From positions 1,860,001 to 1,924,000 of the forward strand of contig NZ_JAUSYQ010000002.1 in the NCBI RefSeq assembly GCF_030816965.1: 64,000 bases of DNA, written 5' to 3'. The notes beneath the pieces are model-generated. The model had not been told where the DNA came from. It searched no databases and was given only the letters and a program-made list of their open reading frames with translations. Origin of the DNA: Streptomyces canus (GTDB lineage Bacteria; Actinomycetota; Actinomycetes; Streptomycetales; Streptomycetaceae). The position numbers and the translations under genes were made by a program. How positions within the stretch are numbered: the first letter of the stretch is position 1; the number at the start of each line of letters is the position of its first letter. Shown in pieces: positions 16,598 to 24,405 of this stretch.

Positions 16598-16638
16598 GGC
16601 CGGGCGGCCGGGCTGGGCCCTGGCAGGGCGGTCGACGT

Positions 16639-16665
16639 GGTCCCCGGCGGGTGGCGCCGGGGACC
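16639..16665. terminator. Hairpin between convergent genes
   Basis: GGTCCCCGGCG and its perfect complement flank a five-base loop. It lies 41 bases after the zinc-finger gene and 13 bases from the 3' end of the small minus-strand gene, so it can serve both. Confidence 0.75.
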
Positions 16666-16677
16666 CACGGGTACGGC

Positions 16678-16830
16678 TCAGAGCAGCAGCAGGTCGTGCA
16701 GCGCAGCCATGAGCAGCAGACACCCGATCACCGCAAGGAAGATCATCAGCGGTGGCTGGGAAAGGGCGAAAAGGCATCCACGCGGCTCGTCCTGCGGCGG
16801 CGCGGGGTCGCTCTGTTCGGTGTCCAGCAT
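16678..16830 (-). CDS. Small single-pass membrane protein (50 aa)
   Basis: A 50-residue reading frame opens with MLDTEQSDPAPPQDEPRGC, continues with FALSQPPLM, and ends in one hydrophobic helix (IFLAVIGCLLLMAALHDLLLL). The polar Pro/Asp head and single C-terminal membrane segment look like a real tail-anchored small protein, and the frame ends right before a terminator hairpin. The ribosome site is weak, so the start may lie slightly upstream. I believe similar short proteins exist in other streptomycetes but cannot confirm it. Function unknown. Confidence 0.6.
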   Translation of the reverse strand: MLDTEQSDPAPPQDEPRGCLFALSQPPLMIFLAVIGCLLLMAALHDLLLL

Positions 16831-16987
16831 CTCGCGGCGATGATGGCGCAGTCGACATCCCCGGCGCGATCAACACGCCCGGAATGCGCGGGAGTTCGCC
16901 GGATTCCGTGATGTCCGTTTCGAGTCGTGATCGCTTCTGGACGGGTGCGGATCCTCCTGCGAACGTTTCAGTTCACCCACGCGACCG

Positions 16988-17437
16988 TCATATGCCGTGC
17001 TTCTTCAGGATGGCCTCGATGTCACTGAAGTCGTCCGTGGCGGACTCGGTGGCCCGGGGCTTGCCCGCGGGGCGGGCTGCCGGGGTGCGGACGGCCGGGC
17101 CGAGCGAGGGTGCCGAGGCCGCGGGAGCCACGGCCTCCTGCTGGGCGCCGCGGGCCGCCTTGCGCTCCTTGCGGGTGCCGCCGCGGCGGCGCTCCACCGC
17201 GCGCGTGGTCGAGAACAGCACCCACGACAGACCGAGCACACAGAAGCCCGCCCAGGCCGTCGGGCTGAAGGCGGTGTCCGCGATCCAGTCGACGACGCCG
17301 GTCATCACCAGGCCGAGCGGGACAAGGGAGTAGGCGGCGATACGGGTGGCCGCGAGGAAACGCTTCCGGTACGCGGTGACCGCCGCGATGCCCAGGCCGG
17401 CCGCGGCGACGGCGGAACAGACGGTCTCGGCAATCAT
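16988..17437 (-). CDS. Hypothetical membrane protein with conserved C-terminal tail
   Basis: A 149-residue protein. Residues 1-80 contain about three hydrophobic segments (MIAETVCSAVAAAGLGIAAVTAY; IAAYSLVPLGLVMTGVVDW; WAGFCVLGLSWVLFS), then a basic stretch (RRRGGTRKERKAARG), an Ala/Pro linker, and an acidic amphipathic end DDFSDIEAILKKHGI that looks like a protein-interaction peptide. The ATG at 17437 has a GGAGG site five bases upstream, better than the frame start at 17467. Function unknown. It is divergent from the DsbA-like gene. Confidence 0.78.
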   Translation of the reverse strand: MIAETVCSAVAAAGLGIAAVTAYRKRFLAATRIAAYSLVPLGLVMTGVVDWIADTAFSPTAWAGFCVLGLSWVLFSTTRAVERRRGGTRKERKAARGAQQEAVAPAASAPSLGPAVRTPAARPAGKPRATESATDDFSDIEAILKKHGI

Positions 17438-17661
17438 CCGGTCCTCCAGGCGGTGCTCGATCGGCAACGTGCCGCTTCGTCCCTATCCATCCTGCACCTG
17501 CCGACCCCCGCCGGGCCATGCCCCGGCAGGACATCAGGGACATCTCCGGGTCACCTCCTCCCGAGGTGCCGGTCGGGGTCGTACCGACGAAGCAGGCGGA
17601 TGCCGTCGTGGACGACCGGGGTCGATTCGGACGGGTGGCCCGGAGCTGGGAGACTGGGCCC

Positions 17662-18183
17662 ATGAGCGACCCCTCCCCCGTCCGTCCGGCCGTGCCCGTT
17701 CTCGATGTCTGGTGCGACCTGCAGTGCCCGGACTGCCGTGCCGCGCTGGACGATGTCCGGGCCCTGCGTGCCCGTTACGGCGACCGTCTGGAGCTGCGGC
17801 TGCGGCACTTCCCGCTGGAGAAGAACAAGCACTCCTTCGCCGCCGCGCAGGCCGCCGAGGAGGCACTGGAGCAGGGCAGCGGCTGGGAGTTCGTCGAGGT
17901 CGTGCTGGGGCGGGTGGAGCAGCTGGACCGTGCGGGAGAACCCTTCCTGGTCGAGGTCGCCCGTGAACTGGGGCTCGACGCCGAGGAGTTCGACACCGCG
18001 CTGATCGACGGCCGGCACATCCTGATCGTGGACGCCGACCAGGCCGAGGGCAAGGCGATCGGCGTGAGCGGGACCCCGACGTATGTCATCGACGGCGAGC
18101 GTCTCGACGGCGGCAAGAGCCAGGAAGGGCTGCGCGAGCGGATCGAACAGATCGCGGACCGGCTGCTCGCCGGGCAGGAGTGA
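17662..18183 (+). CDS. DsbA-family thioredoxin-fold oxidoreductase
   Basis: A 173-residue protein with a thioredoxin fold. The active site is CPDC in WCDLQCPDC at residues 17-25, and the cis-proline loop is SGTPTYVIDG near residue 140. A helical insertion (HFPLEKNKHSFAAAQAAEEAL) marks the DsbA/FrnE group. There is no signal peptide or membrane anchor, so it acts in the cytoplasm, probably in thiol redox or isomerisation, not in secreted-protein folding. The ATG at 17662 follows GGGAG by about ten bases. Its stop lies seven bases from the stop of a convergent acetyltransferase gene. Confidence 0.88.
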   Translation: MSDPSPVRPAVPVLDVWCDLQCPDCRAALDDVRALRARYGDRLELRLRHFPLEKNKHSFAAAQAAEEALEQGSGWEFVEVVLGRVEQLDRAGEPFLVEVARELGLDAEEFDTALIDGRHILIVDADQAEGKAIGVSGTPTYVIDGERLDGGKSQEGLRERIEQIADRLLAGQE

Positions 18184-18190
18184 GCCGGCC

Positions 18191-19015
18191 TCAGAACAGG
18201 CTCTTGTACATCGAGTAACCCACCGTCTCGTAGCCCAGCGACTCGTACAGCCGCTCCGCCGGTGCGTTGCCCGCGAAGACGTTGAGGCCCAGGACCCGTC
18301 TGCCGGAGGCGATCACCTGGGCCTCGGCCAGCAGCATCAGAGAACGGCCGTGCCCACGGCCCCGGAAGGCCTCCTCGGTCGCGACGTCGTAGACGAACGC
18401 CTTGTCGCCGATGAACTCCACCCACAGGACGCCGACCCGGATCCCGTCGTGCTCCAGCACGCTGAACAGCGCGTTCTCGGTCGCGAGGCCGCGCTCCGTC
18501 AACTGTTCGTTGTCCCTCTCCGACCTCGCCCTCGCCTCGGTCTCGGGCACCCCGCGGTCGGCCCAGTCCCGGGTGTACTCCGCGACGCCGCGCTCCGCCC
18601 ACGACCCGAACTCGGCCTCCGTCATGGGTCTGCCGCGACTGCCCGCGGGCAGTTCGGGCGCGGCGGCGCCGAGCCGCTTTTCCATACCGCGGTTGCGATG
18701 GACGTATCCGAGCATGGTGGCGAGCCGCAGCGCGGGCTCGGCGTCGGCGGGGACCCTGATCTCCAGCTGCCCGCAGCCCCAGCCCCGCGCCACCTCCTCG
18801 GCGGCGAGCGCGGCGACCGTGCCCCGGCCGCGCCTGCGGTCGGGTTCCTCGATGCGCAGATCGCGGATCTGGGCCACGGCCGGCCCGAAGCTCGGATGGG
18901 TCGCGAGGTGTATCGCCCCGACGGGACGGCTGTTCACGCACACCGTGTAGTGGCGGGACAGCGCCCCGTCGGAGCCGCGCTGAAGCGGCTCGGTCGGCCG
19001 CAGGGTGGTGGTCAT
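18191..19015 (-). CDS. Tandem-domain GNAT acetyltransferase
   Basis: A 274-residue protein with two acetyltransferase-like halves. The N-terminal half has IRDLRIEEPDRRRGRGTVAALAAEEV (the R-x-x-G-x-G acetyl-CoA loop), and the C-terminal half has VATEEAFRGRGHGRSLMLLAEA and ends ALGYETVGYSMYK. Such double GNATs usually keep one active site; the second half here has the better loop. The substrate is unknown. ATG at 19015 is preferred to an adjacent GTG at 19018; no strong ribosome site is visible. Confidence 0.88.
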   Translation of the reverse strand: MTTTLRPTEPLQRGSDGALSRHYTVCVNSRPVGAIHLATHPSFGPAVAQIRDLRIEEPDRRRGRGTVAALAAEEVARGWGCGQLEIRVPADAEPALRLATMLGYVHRNRGMEKRLGAAAPELPAGSRGRPMTEAEFGSWAERGVAEYTRDWADRGVPETEARARSERDNEQLTERGLATENALFSVLEHDGIRVGVLWVEFIGDKAFVYDVATEEAFRGRGHGRSLMLLAEAQVIASGRRVLGLNVFAGNAPAERLYESLGYETVGYSMYKSLF

Positions 19016-19067
19016 CACCGGAGTTCTACCCGCTGCCGCGCGCCCGGTCAGCCCAATATCCGGGGCT

Positions 19068-19889
19068 TTACGGATCGAGGTCGTGCCCGGCCCGCTCCTC
19101 GAAGATGCGCATGGCCTTCGCGGTCACCGGGCCGGGCGCGCCCGGCAGTTCGCGCGCATCGACGCGATGGACGGCCTGGACGTCCCGCAGAGTCGAGGTG
19201 AGGAAGACCTCGTCAGCCCGTTCCAGGACGTCGAGCGGCAGGTCGGTCTCCTTGGCTCCGGTCCATTGCACGGTCAACGCGCGCGTGATGCCCGCGAGGC
19301 AGCCGGAGGCGAGCGGCGGTGTGTGGATCTCACCGTCGAGCACGACGAAGACGTTCGACCCGGTGCCCTCGCACAGCTGCCCGACCGTGTTGGCGAACAG
19401 CGCCTCGGAAGCGCCGTCCGCACGCGCGCGTGCGAGTGCGACGACGTTCTCGGCGTACGAGGTGGTCTTGAGCCCGGTGAGAGCGCCGCGCTCGTTGCGG
19501 GTCCACGGGACGGTGATCACGGCCGTGGAGTCGGGTCGCGGGGCGGACTCGCCGAGGGCGACCACCAGGGTCGGCCCGTGCTCTCCCCGGTCGGAGCCAA
19601 GAGGACCATGGCCACCGGTGTACGTGATGCGCAGCCGCCCGAGCGGCACGGGGTTCGCTTCGAGTACGGCGGCACAGGCGCGGCGGATCTCGTCGTGATC
19701 GGGGTCGGGCAGCCCCAGGCCCCGCGCCGACAGGGTCAGCCGGTCGAGATGCCGGGTGAGGGCGAAGGGGCGGCCGTCCACCGCTTTCAGCGTCTCGAAG
19801 ATGCCGTCGCCCACGGTCAGCCCGTGATCGAAGACGGAGACGCGGGCGGTCGCGGTGTCCTGCAGCCCGCCGTCGAGCCAGATCTTCAC
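19068..19889 (-). CDS. pabC: Aminodeoxychorismate lyase-type class IV aminotransferase
   Basis: A 273-residue PLP enzyme of fold type IV. Visible features are SVFDHGLTVGDGIFETL near residue 20, the lysine-bearing GLKTTSYAENVVAL near residue 145, and EGTGSNVFVVLDG near residue 180. Next to pabB it most likely splits 4-amino-4-deoxychorismate into p-aminobenzoate and pyruvate for folate synthesis, or serves a specialised pathway that uses PABA. The GTG at 19889 overlaps the pabB stop as GTGA, so both enzymes are made together. Branched-chain aminotransferases and D-amino-acid transaminases share the fold, so the symbol rests on the context. Confidence 0.85.
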   Translation of the reverse strand: MKIWLDGGLQDTATARVSVFDHGLTVGDGIFETLKAVDGRPFALTRHLDRLTLSARGLGLPDPDHDEIRRACAAVLEANPVPLGRLRITYTGGHGPLGSDRGEHGPTLVVALGESAPRPDSTAVITVPWTRNERGALTGLKTTSYAENVVALARARADGASEALFANTVGQLCEGTGSNVFVVLDGEIHTPPLASGCLAGITRALTVQWTGAKETDLPLDVLERADEVFLTSTLRDVQAVHRVDARELPGAPGPVTAKAMRIFEERAGHDLDP

Positions 19890-20929
19890 GTAAGGGTCCC
19901 TCCAGTCACCTCGTACGTCCCCGACGCTACCGCGAGCAGCCGGGACGCCTTCAGCTCGGTCTCCCGCCACTCCCCCTCGGGGTCGGACCCCCAGGTGATG
20001 CCGGCGCCGGTGCCGAAGCGCAGCACTCCCTCGGCGCGGTCGATCCAGAAGGTGCGGATGCCGACGGCCAGCTCCCCGGTACCCCGGTCGGCGTCGACCC
20101 AGCCGACGCCTCCGCAGTACGGCCCCCTGGGCGCGGTCTCGAGGGCGTCGATGATCCGCAGGGCGCTGGACTTGGGCGCGCCGGTGACCGAGCCGGGCGG
20201 GAAGGCGGCGTCGAGCAGCTCGGCCCAGCCGGCGCCCTCGCGCAGCTCGCCCCGCACGGTCGACACGAGGTGGACGAGACCGGGGTGCTTCTCCACGGCG
20301 CACAGATCGGGAACGGTGACGCTGCCCGTGGCACACACCCGCCCGAGGTCATTGCGGACCAGGTCCACGATCATCACGTTCTCGGCGTAGTCCTTGGCCA
20401 GCAGATCGTCCTCGGTCCGCCCGGTCCCCTTGATCGGCCCCGACTCCACGATCCGGCCCTCCCGACGCAGGAACAGTTCGGGGGAGGCGGTGGCGATCTC
20501 GACCCCGTGTCCGGGCAGCCGGATCGTTCCTGCATAGGGCGCCGGGTTGCCGCGGGCCAGCAGCGCGGTCAGCGCGTCCACGTCGGCACCGGGTGCGAGG
20601 GGCGCGGTGAGCACACGGCAGAGGTTGGCCTGGTAGACCTCGCCGGTGGCGATGTGCGCACGTATCCGCCGTACACCCTCCATGTACGCAGCGCGATCCA
20701 GCGATGACGTCCAGTCACCACCCAGGGGCCCTCGCCACGCTCCCGGCCGCGGCTCGGGCACCGGCTCCTGGCGAACGTCGGCGAAGCGGGCGCAGGTCAG
20801 ACCGCCCTCGAAGTCCGCGGCGACAGCCCAGAAGCCGGTGGAGTCCAGAGCCGCGGGATCGCTGGTGACATCGAGGAGACCGGTGGCGACGCGGTCGCCG
20901 AAACGGGCGAGAGGAGCGAGGTCGAGCAC
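19886..20929 (-). CDS. pabB: Aminodeoxychorismate synthase component I
   Basis: A 347-residue chorismate-binding enzyme that adds an amino group to chorismate. The catalytic core is intact: YMEGVRRIRAHIATGEVYQANLC near residue 85, the lysine-containing PIKGTGR, VDLVRNDLGRVC, and PGSVTGAPKSSALRIID near residue 245. It is shorter than TrpE and lacks most of the N-terminal half, like many actinobacterial stand-alone PabB proteins. The glutamine amidotransferase partner (PabA) is not in the window. The start is GTG (VLDLAPLARF). It forms a two-gene operon with pabC. Confidence 0.88.
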   Translation of the reverse strand: MLDLAPLARFGDRVATGLLDVTSDPAALDSTGFWAVAADFEGGLTCARFADVRQEPVPEPRPGAWRGPLGGDWTSSLDRAAYMEGVRRIRAHIATGEVYQANLCRVLTAPLAPGADVDALTALLARGNPAPYAGTIRLPGHGVEIATASPELFLRREGRIVESGPIKGTGRTEDDLLAKDYAENVMIVDLVRNDLGRVCATGSVTVPDLCAVEKHPGLVHLVSTVRGELREGAGWAELLDAAFPPGSVTGAPKSSALRIIDALETAPRGPYCGGVGWVDADRGTGELAVGIRTFWIDRAEGVLRFGTGAGITWGSDPEGEWRETELKASRLLAVASGTYEVTGGTLT

Positions 20930-21038
20930 GCTGTCGAGTCTATGGCGGGTGTCCTGCGGGTGACCTGGCCATGTCCCTCAGGCCGCCCTGACCACGTACG
21001 TCGACATGCGCACCGCAGCACGCTGCGCAAACGCGTTT

Positions 21039-21066
21039 TTGTACTGGCCCCGGAATCCGCTAGAGT
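21039..21066 (+). promoter_or_regulatory. Vegetative promoter of the tRNA operon
   Basis: TTGTAC (-35) and TAGAGT (-10) are separated by 16 bases and lie about 40 bases before the first tRNA gene, a good match to the principal sigma factor (HrdB) consensus. Confidence 0.75.
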
Positions 21067-21107
21067 TCAACTCGTCGCCGGGCCGCGCGAGCGGAACGAA
21101 ACGACAA

Positions 21108-21180
21108 GCGGACGTAGCTCAGTTGGTAGAGCGCAACCTTGCCAAGGTTGAGGTCGCGAGTTCGAGCCTCGTCGTCCGCT
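21108..21180 (+). tRNA. tRNA-Gly (GCC anticodon)
   Basis: Acceptor GCGGACG pairs with CGTCCGC; the anticodon stem CAACC/GGTTG encloses TTGCCAA; the T-arm is GCGAGTTCGAGCCTCGT. Discriminator U, no encoded CCA. First gene of a five-tRNA operon. Confidence 0.96.
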
Positions 21181-21219
21181 CGATGGAAACAGGGGATCTT
21201 CCCGAGCCCCTGCACTCCT

Positions 21220-21293
21220 GGTGGAGTGGCCGAGAGGCGAGGCAACGGCCTGCAAAGCCGTCTACACGGGTTCAAATCCCGTCTCCACCTCCA
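21220..21293 (+). tRNA. tRNA-Cys (GCA anticodon), CCA encoded
   Basis: Acceptor GGTGGAG pairs with CTCCACC; anticodon stem ACGGC/GCCGT encloses CTGCAAA. Bases 21291-21293 encode CCA, unlike the other tRNA genes in this window. Confidence 0.95.
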
Positions 21294-21294
21294 A

Positions 21295-21366
21295 GGACGA
21301 TTAGCTCAGCGGGAGAGCGCTTCCCTGACACGGAAGAGGTCACTGGTTCAATCCCAGTATCGTCCA
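21295..21366 (+). tRNA. tRNA-Val (GAC anticodon), copy 1
   Basis: Acceptor GGACGAT pairs with ATCGTCC; the anticodon stem CTTCC/GGAAG encloses CTGACAC. It starts one base after the CCA of tRNA-Cys. Its acceptor differs from copies 2 and 3 by compensated changes. Confidence 0.95.
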
Positions 21367-21400
21367 CTGGATCTTCGGAAGATCATCGAAGGTCTGACCC

Positions 21401-21472
21401 GCGCGATTAGCTCAGCGGGAGAGCGCTTCCCTGACACGGAAGAGGTCACTGGTTCAATCCCAGTATCGCGCA
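21401..21472 (+). tRNA. tRNA-Val (GAC anticodon), copy 2
   Basis: Acceptor GCGCGAT pairs with ATCGCGC; the body is the same as copy 1 and identical to copy 3. Confidence 0.95.
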
Positions 21473-21503
21473 CGCAGTATTCACGATCTTGATCGTGGTT
21501 CCC

Positions 21504-21575
21504 GCGCGATTAGCTCAGCGGGAGAGCGCTTCCCTGACACGGAAGAGGTCACTGGTTCAATCCCAGTATCGCGCA
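21504..21575 (+). tRNA. tRNA-Val (GAC anticodon), copy 3
   Basis: Identical to copy 2. The spacer before it holds a small CACGATC/GATCGTG hairpin that could help processing. Last gene of the tRNA operon. Confidence 0.95.
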
Positions 21576-21581
21576 CACACC

Positions 21582-21611
21582 GAAGCCCCCGGCCCTGCGG
21601 CCGGGGGCTTC
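21582..21611. terminator. Hairpin terminator of the tRNA operon
   Basis: A perfect 13-bp stem (GAAGCCCCCGGCC and its complement) with a four-base loop, six bases after the last tRNA-Val. It also faces the 3' end of the convergent zinc-ribbon gene. Confidence 0.85.
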
Positions 21612-21623
21612 CTCGTTGCCCGG

Positions 21624-21935
21624 TCAGCTGGAGAACAGCATGTGGCCGAAGCCGCGGTTGCGGTGGTGACCGCCGTGCTGACCACCGTGGCCGCCGTAGT
21701 GACCGCCTCCGTGCTGCGGCGCGCCCCAGGCCGGAGCGCCGGGAGCGGCAGGGTACTGCGGAGCAGCCGGGGGCGGTGGAACGGCGGGGCCGCCGCCCCA
21801 CTGGGACTCCATACGGGTCAGCGCCTCCAGCTCGCCGTAGTCGAGAAAGATCCCGCGGCAGCCGCTGCACTGCTCGATCTGGACACCGTTGCGGTTGTAG
21901 GTGTGCATCGGTGCGTGACACTTCGGACACTGCAT
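21624..21935 (-). CDS. TFIIB-type zinc-ribbon protein (zf-TFIIB)
   Basis: A 103-residue protein. Residues 1-40 form a zinc ribbon with two Cys pairs (CPKC at 3-6 and CSGC at 23-26), followed by RGIFLDYGELEAL, the usual end of the zf-TFIIB family. The rest is a flexible Pro/Ala then Gly/His-rich tail (GGHYGGHGGQHGGHHRNRG) that could bind metal. Function unknown; nucleic-acid or protein binding is presumed. GAGGAG lies upstream of the ATG. Confidence 0.85.
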   Translation of the reverse strand: MQCPKCHAPMHTYNRNGVQIEQCSGCRGIFLDYGELEALTRMESQWGGGPAVPPPPAAPQYPAAPGAPAWGAPQHGGGHYGGHGGQHGGHHRNRGFGHMLFSS

Positions 21936-22015
21936 CGTCGGCTCAACTCCTCGCCCGTTGGTCCTGCTTCGCGTTACGCCAGGACAGACTCCGTCCGGCC
22001 CTGGTCGGTTGCACC

Positions 22016-22954
22016 CTACTTCGCGAAACCGCCCGCCAACTGCGGCGGGGCAGAACCCATTCGCTCACAGGCGTCGACGACCGCCTGCTCCACGTCGTCC
22101 AGCGCACGGTCCGCCTCGGTCGCCTTGGCGATCGCCCGGGCCGCCGTCTGCACGGTGAGCGCGCGGGCGGCGACGTCCAGGGCCGGCCAGGGGTCGCCGT
22201 CGGGGGGGACCGCGGGGCCGCCTGCCGCTCGGTAGGCGCCGAGGAAACGGGACCAGTCGTCGGGCGACAGCAGGCCGCAGGCGTACCAGGCGGCGGGGCG
22301 GGCGAGGTCCCAGGCGGGTTCCCCTACGCCGAGATCGTCGACGTCGATGAGGTGCCAGGGGCCGTCGGGGGCGGGGTGGCGGACGAGTTGACCGAGGTGG
22401 AGGTCACCGTGGCAGAGGGTCGTCGTGTCGGACATGGGGGTCTCGGCGCGGGCCCAGGCGGGGAGGGTGCGCCAGGCGCGGAGGACGGGGACGGCGTGCC
22501 TTTGGCGGGTGGAGGCGAGGAGGCGGGCCACGGCGAGGGCTGCTTTGACGGGGCCGCGCATGGAGGGCAGGCCGGGTGGGGCGGGGGTGCGGTGGAGGCG
22601 GGCGAGGAGGGTGGCGGCGGCTTCCCAGGGGGCGGCGTCGGGGCTCTCCGGGTCCACGGGTTCGCCGTACGGCCAGAAGGTGACGAGTCTGCCGTGCAGG
22701 TCGACGGGGGTCCTGCCGAGTGGGGGCAGGAGGATGCCGGGGAGGTGGGCGGCTGTGGCGAGGCGGGGGGTCAGGTCGGCGGGGGCGGTGTCGGGGGCGT
22801 GGGCCTTCGCGACGGTGTCCGCGTGCCGGACGACTGTGGCGTCTGGGCGGTCGGCGAGGGTTGTCGCTCCGCAGGGGCACGCCGACCGCTCGCGGGAGTG
22901 GGCCTCGTTTCTGGCTCTGAGGGTGAGCTCGGTGAGCAGGGGGTGGGTGGTCAC
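22016..22954 (-). CDS. Aminoglycoside phosphotransferase-family kinase
   Basis: A 312-residue protein with the APH/choline-kinase fold. The catalytic loop is LCHGDLHLGQLV near residue 183 and the metal-binding motif is LIDVDDLGVGEPAWDLA near residue 205. The N-terminal ATP lobe is short and begins with a possible Cys pair (SACPCGATT). Such proteins phosphorylate small alcohols or drugs; many Streptomyces paralogues have unknown substrates, and resistance cannot be concluded. GTG start at 22954 with GGGAG five bases upstream. Confidence 0.82.
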   Translation of the reverse strand: MTTHPLLTELTLRARNEAHSRERSACPCGATTLADRPDATVVRHADTVAKAHAPDTAPADLTPRLATAAHLPGILLPPLGRTPVDLHGRLVTFWPYGEPVDPESPDAAPWEAAATLLARLHRTPAPPGLPSMRGPVKAALAVARLLASTRQRHAVPVLRAWRTLPAWARAETPMSDTTTLCHGDLHLGQLVRHPAPDGPWHLIDVDDLGVGEPAWDLARPAAWYACGLLSPDDWSRFLGAYRAAGGPAVPPDGDPWPALDVAARALTVQTAARAIAKATEADRALDDVEQAVVDACERMGSAPPQLAGGFAK

Positions 22955-23630
22955 GGGGCTCCCTGGGCGGCGGGCTGGTCTGTTCGCGAGCGTACGCGGC
23001 CGCTGCGCTGGGCTTGAGCCGGGCGCCTGTGGGGGTGCCTCGATGGGGCCTTGGACGGGTGCGGGTGCGGGTGCGTTGTGGCTGGTCGCACAGTTCCCCG
23101 CGGGCAGCTGCGCTGGGCCTGGACCGGGCGCCTGTGGGGGTGCCTCGATGGGGCCTTGGACGGGTGCGGGTGCGGGTGCGTTGTGGCTGGTCGCACAGTT
23201 CCCCGCGGGCAGCTGCGCTGGAACTGGACCGGGCGGCTACGGGATTGCCACGCCGGTCCTTGCGCGTCTGCAGGCCGGTGGGGGCTGGTCGCGCAGTTCC
23301 CCGCGCCCCTGGGGAGTTGCAGTCACCCGCGCCACGACGGGCCGTTCGCCGCACCGCGCGACGACGGACCGGTCCCCACCTCAGCGCCACGATGGGCCCA
23401 TCCCCACCTCACGCTCCAGGACGGACCGTTCGCCGCCCCGTGCGTCGGACGGATCGCGCCCCGCGCAACGACGGGCCGTGCGGCGTGAAGGGGAACGGGG
23501 TGAGGGTGTCCGCCCTCAGTGGTCGGTGTCCGCTGGAGGGACAGCCGCCGGACTGAGGACGGATACGCCCGCGGCCGCAGGCGGTACGCGAGCCCGTACA
23601 GGCATTCCGTTCAACCGCCGAGGGCAAAGC
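22955..23630. other. Long non-coding stretch rich in repeats
   Basis: There is no credible gene here. Open frames exist on both strands only because GC is very high; their products are Arg/Gly/Pro repeats. The stretch holds the 105-bp tandem repeats (23002-23318) and then several short degenerate units built on acgacgg(g/a)ccg between 23330 and 23490. It ends at a strong bidirectional terminator. Confidence 0.6.
23002..23318. repeat. 105-bp tandem repeat, three units
   Basis: Units begin at 23002, 23107 and 23212, each with gctgcgctgg. The first two are nearly identical over 105 bases; the third keeps only its ends. Each unit finishes with ggctggtcgc(a/g)cagttccccgcg, a sequence also common as a dispersed Streptomyces intergenic repeat, and carries a short gggtgcgggtgcgggtgcg internal repeat. 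Confidence 0.85.
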
Positions 23631-23666
23631 AATGCCGGCGCAGCTCCCCAGCTGCGCCGGCATTTT
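23631..23666. terminator. 15-bp perfect stem, bidirectional terminator
   Basis: AATGCCGGCGCAGCT and its exact complement flank a four-base loop, with a short T-run on the right and AAAGC on the left. It closes the repeat-rich stretch and faces the small gene at 23751-23933. Confidence 0.85.
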
Positions 23667-23750
23667 GCCGTCCGCCGCACCCCCGTCCCCACGGGGTTTC
23701 ATGGGTTGATGTCCCCGCCCGGACCGCTCTTCCGGGCCTGGGGTCGCCGC

Positions 23751-23933
23751 TCAGCGCCCCAGCATCACTCCCACGGACGACGCCTGTGTGGTCACTGTCT
23801 CCCAGCCGTCGAAGACGACGAGGAGCAGGACCGCCAGAGGAAGGGCCATGAGCGTCGCCACCAGCGGGTGACGGCGGCCCGTACGGCGGGTTTTGGATGT
23901 GCGGGACAGTGTCCGCGGTGCCGTAAGAGCCAT
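23751..23933 (-). CDS. Small membrane protein (60 aa)
   Basis: A 60-residue protein with a strongly basic start (TAPRTLSRTSKTRRTGRRHP), one membrane helix (LVATLMALPLAVLLLVVF) and a short outside tail (DGWETVTTQASSVGVMLGR), so the N-terminus is inside. The ATG has a GGAGAGG ribosome site five bases upstream, good evidence that it is translated. Function unknown. It lies between a terminator and another small gene on the same strand. Confidence 0.72.
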   Translation of the reverse strand: MALTAPRTLSRTSKTRRTGRRHPLVATLMALPLAVLLLVVFDGWETVTTQASSVGVMLGR

Positions 23934-24129
23934 GGTCCCTCTCCTGACCGTTCTGTTGTGGTTGGCAGCGGCGGGTGTCTGACCTCGGGGGACGAGTGCT
24001 GCACCCGCCGCTTGACCTCAAATCTAGGCGTCAGGGGCTCTCCGCACGTCATGCCCTCGTACCGATTGCCGGGCCTCCCCGAGGATGAGCCATGACCAGC
24101 GGAGTACTCCCGTGGGTGGAGACGGGGAC

Positions 24130-24405
24130 CTAGGTCTCCGGGTCTTCCCCGAGGGGTCGTCCGGTCTGTCCGGCTTTCTCCGAGCCGTCCTCACGCGGCA
24201 CCGGCTGCTCCACCAGAGCGAGCACCCGGGTCGCCATGAACCGGGCCGTCCGCACCACCGATCCGTTCCGCGTGACTTCGCTCACTTCCACGACACCTCG
24301 CCGTACCGCCGTCTCCACCCGGCGGCCCGCCCTGCTCGCCACCACCTCGTATGTGCGCGTCGTGTCCCCTGCGTCCACGACTATCTCCACGCGATCACCC
24401 TTCAC
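24130..24405 (-). CDS. Hypothetical small protein (91 aa)
   Basis: A 91-residue soluble protein. The centre (VEIVVDAGDTTRTYEVVASRAGRRVETAV) is predicted to be beta-strand rich with regular alternation, followed by a helix RTARFMATRVLALVEQP and a polar tail. The GTG start at 24405 is chosen for an AGGGGG ribosome site about nine bases upstream; the frame is open to 24519 but that part is Arg/Gly-rich and unlikely to be translated. No family recognised. It is divergent from the protein kinase gene. Confidence 0.68.
   Translation of the reverse strand: MKGDRVEIVVDAGDTTRTYEVVASRAGRRVETAVRRGVVEVSEVTRNGSVVRTARFMATRVLALVEQPVPREDGSEKAGQTGRPLGEDPET

Noticed and set aside
19068..20929. pabB-pabC as part of an antibiotic gene cluster
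   Set aside because: No carrier protein, synthase or tailoring genes are adjacent; a role in folate synthesis is the simpler reading.
22016..22954. APH-family gene as an antibiotic-resistance determinant
   Set aside because: The fold covers many metabolic kinases; there are no resistance or biosynthetic neighbours, so naming a drug would be unsupported.
23002..23318. Tandem repeats considered as a CRISPR array
   Set aside because: Units are 105 bases without alternating unique spacers, and there are no cas genes.
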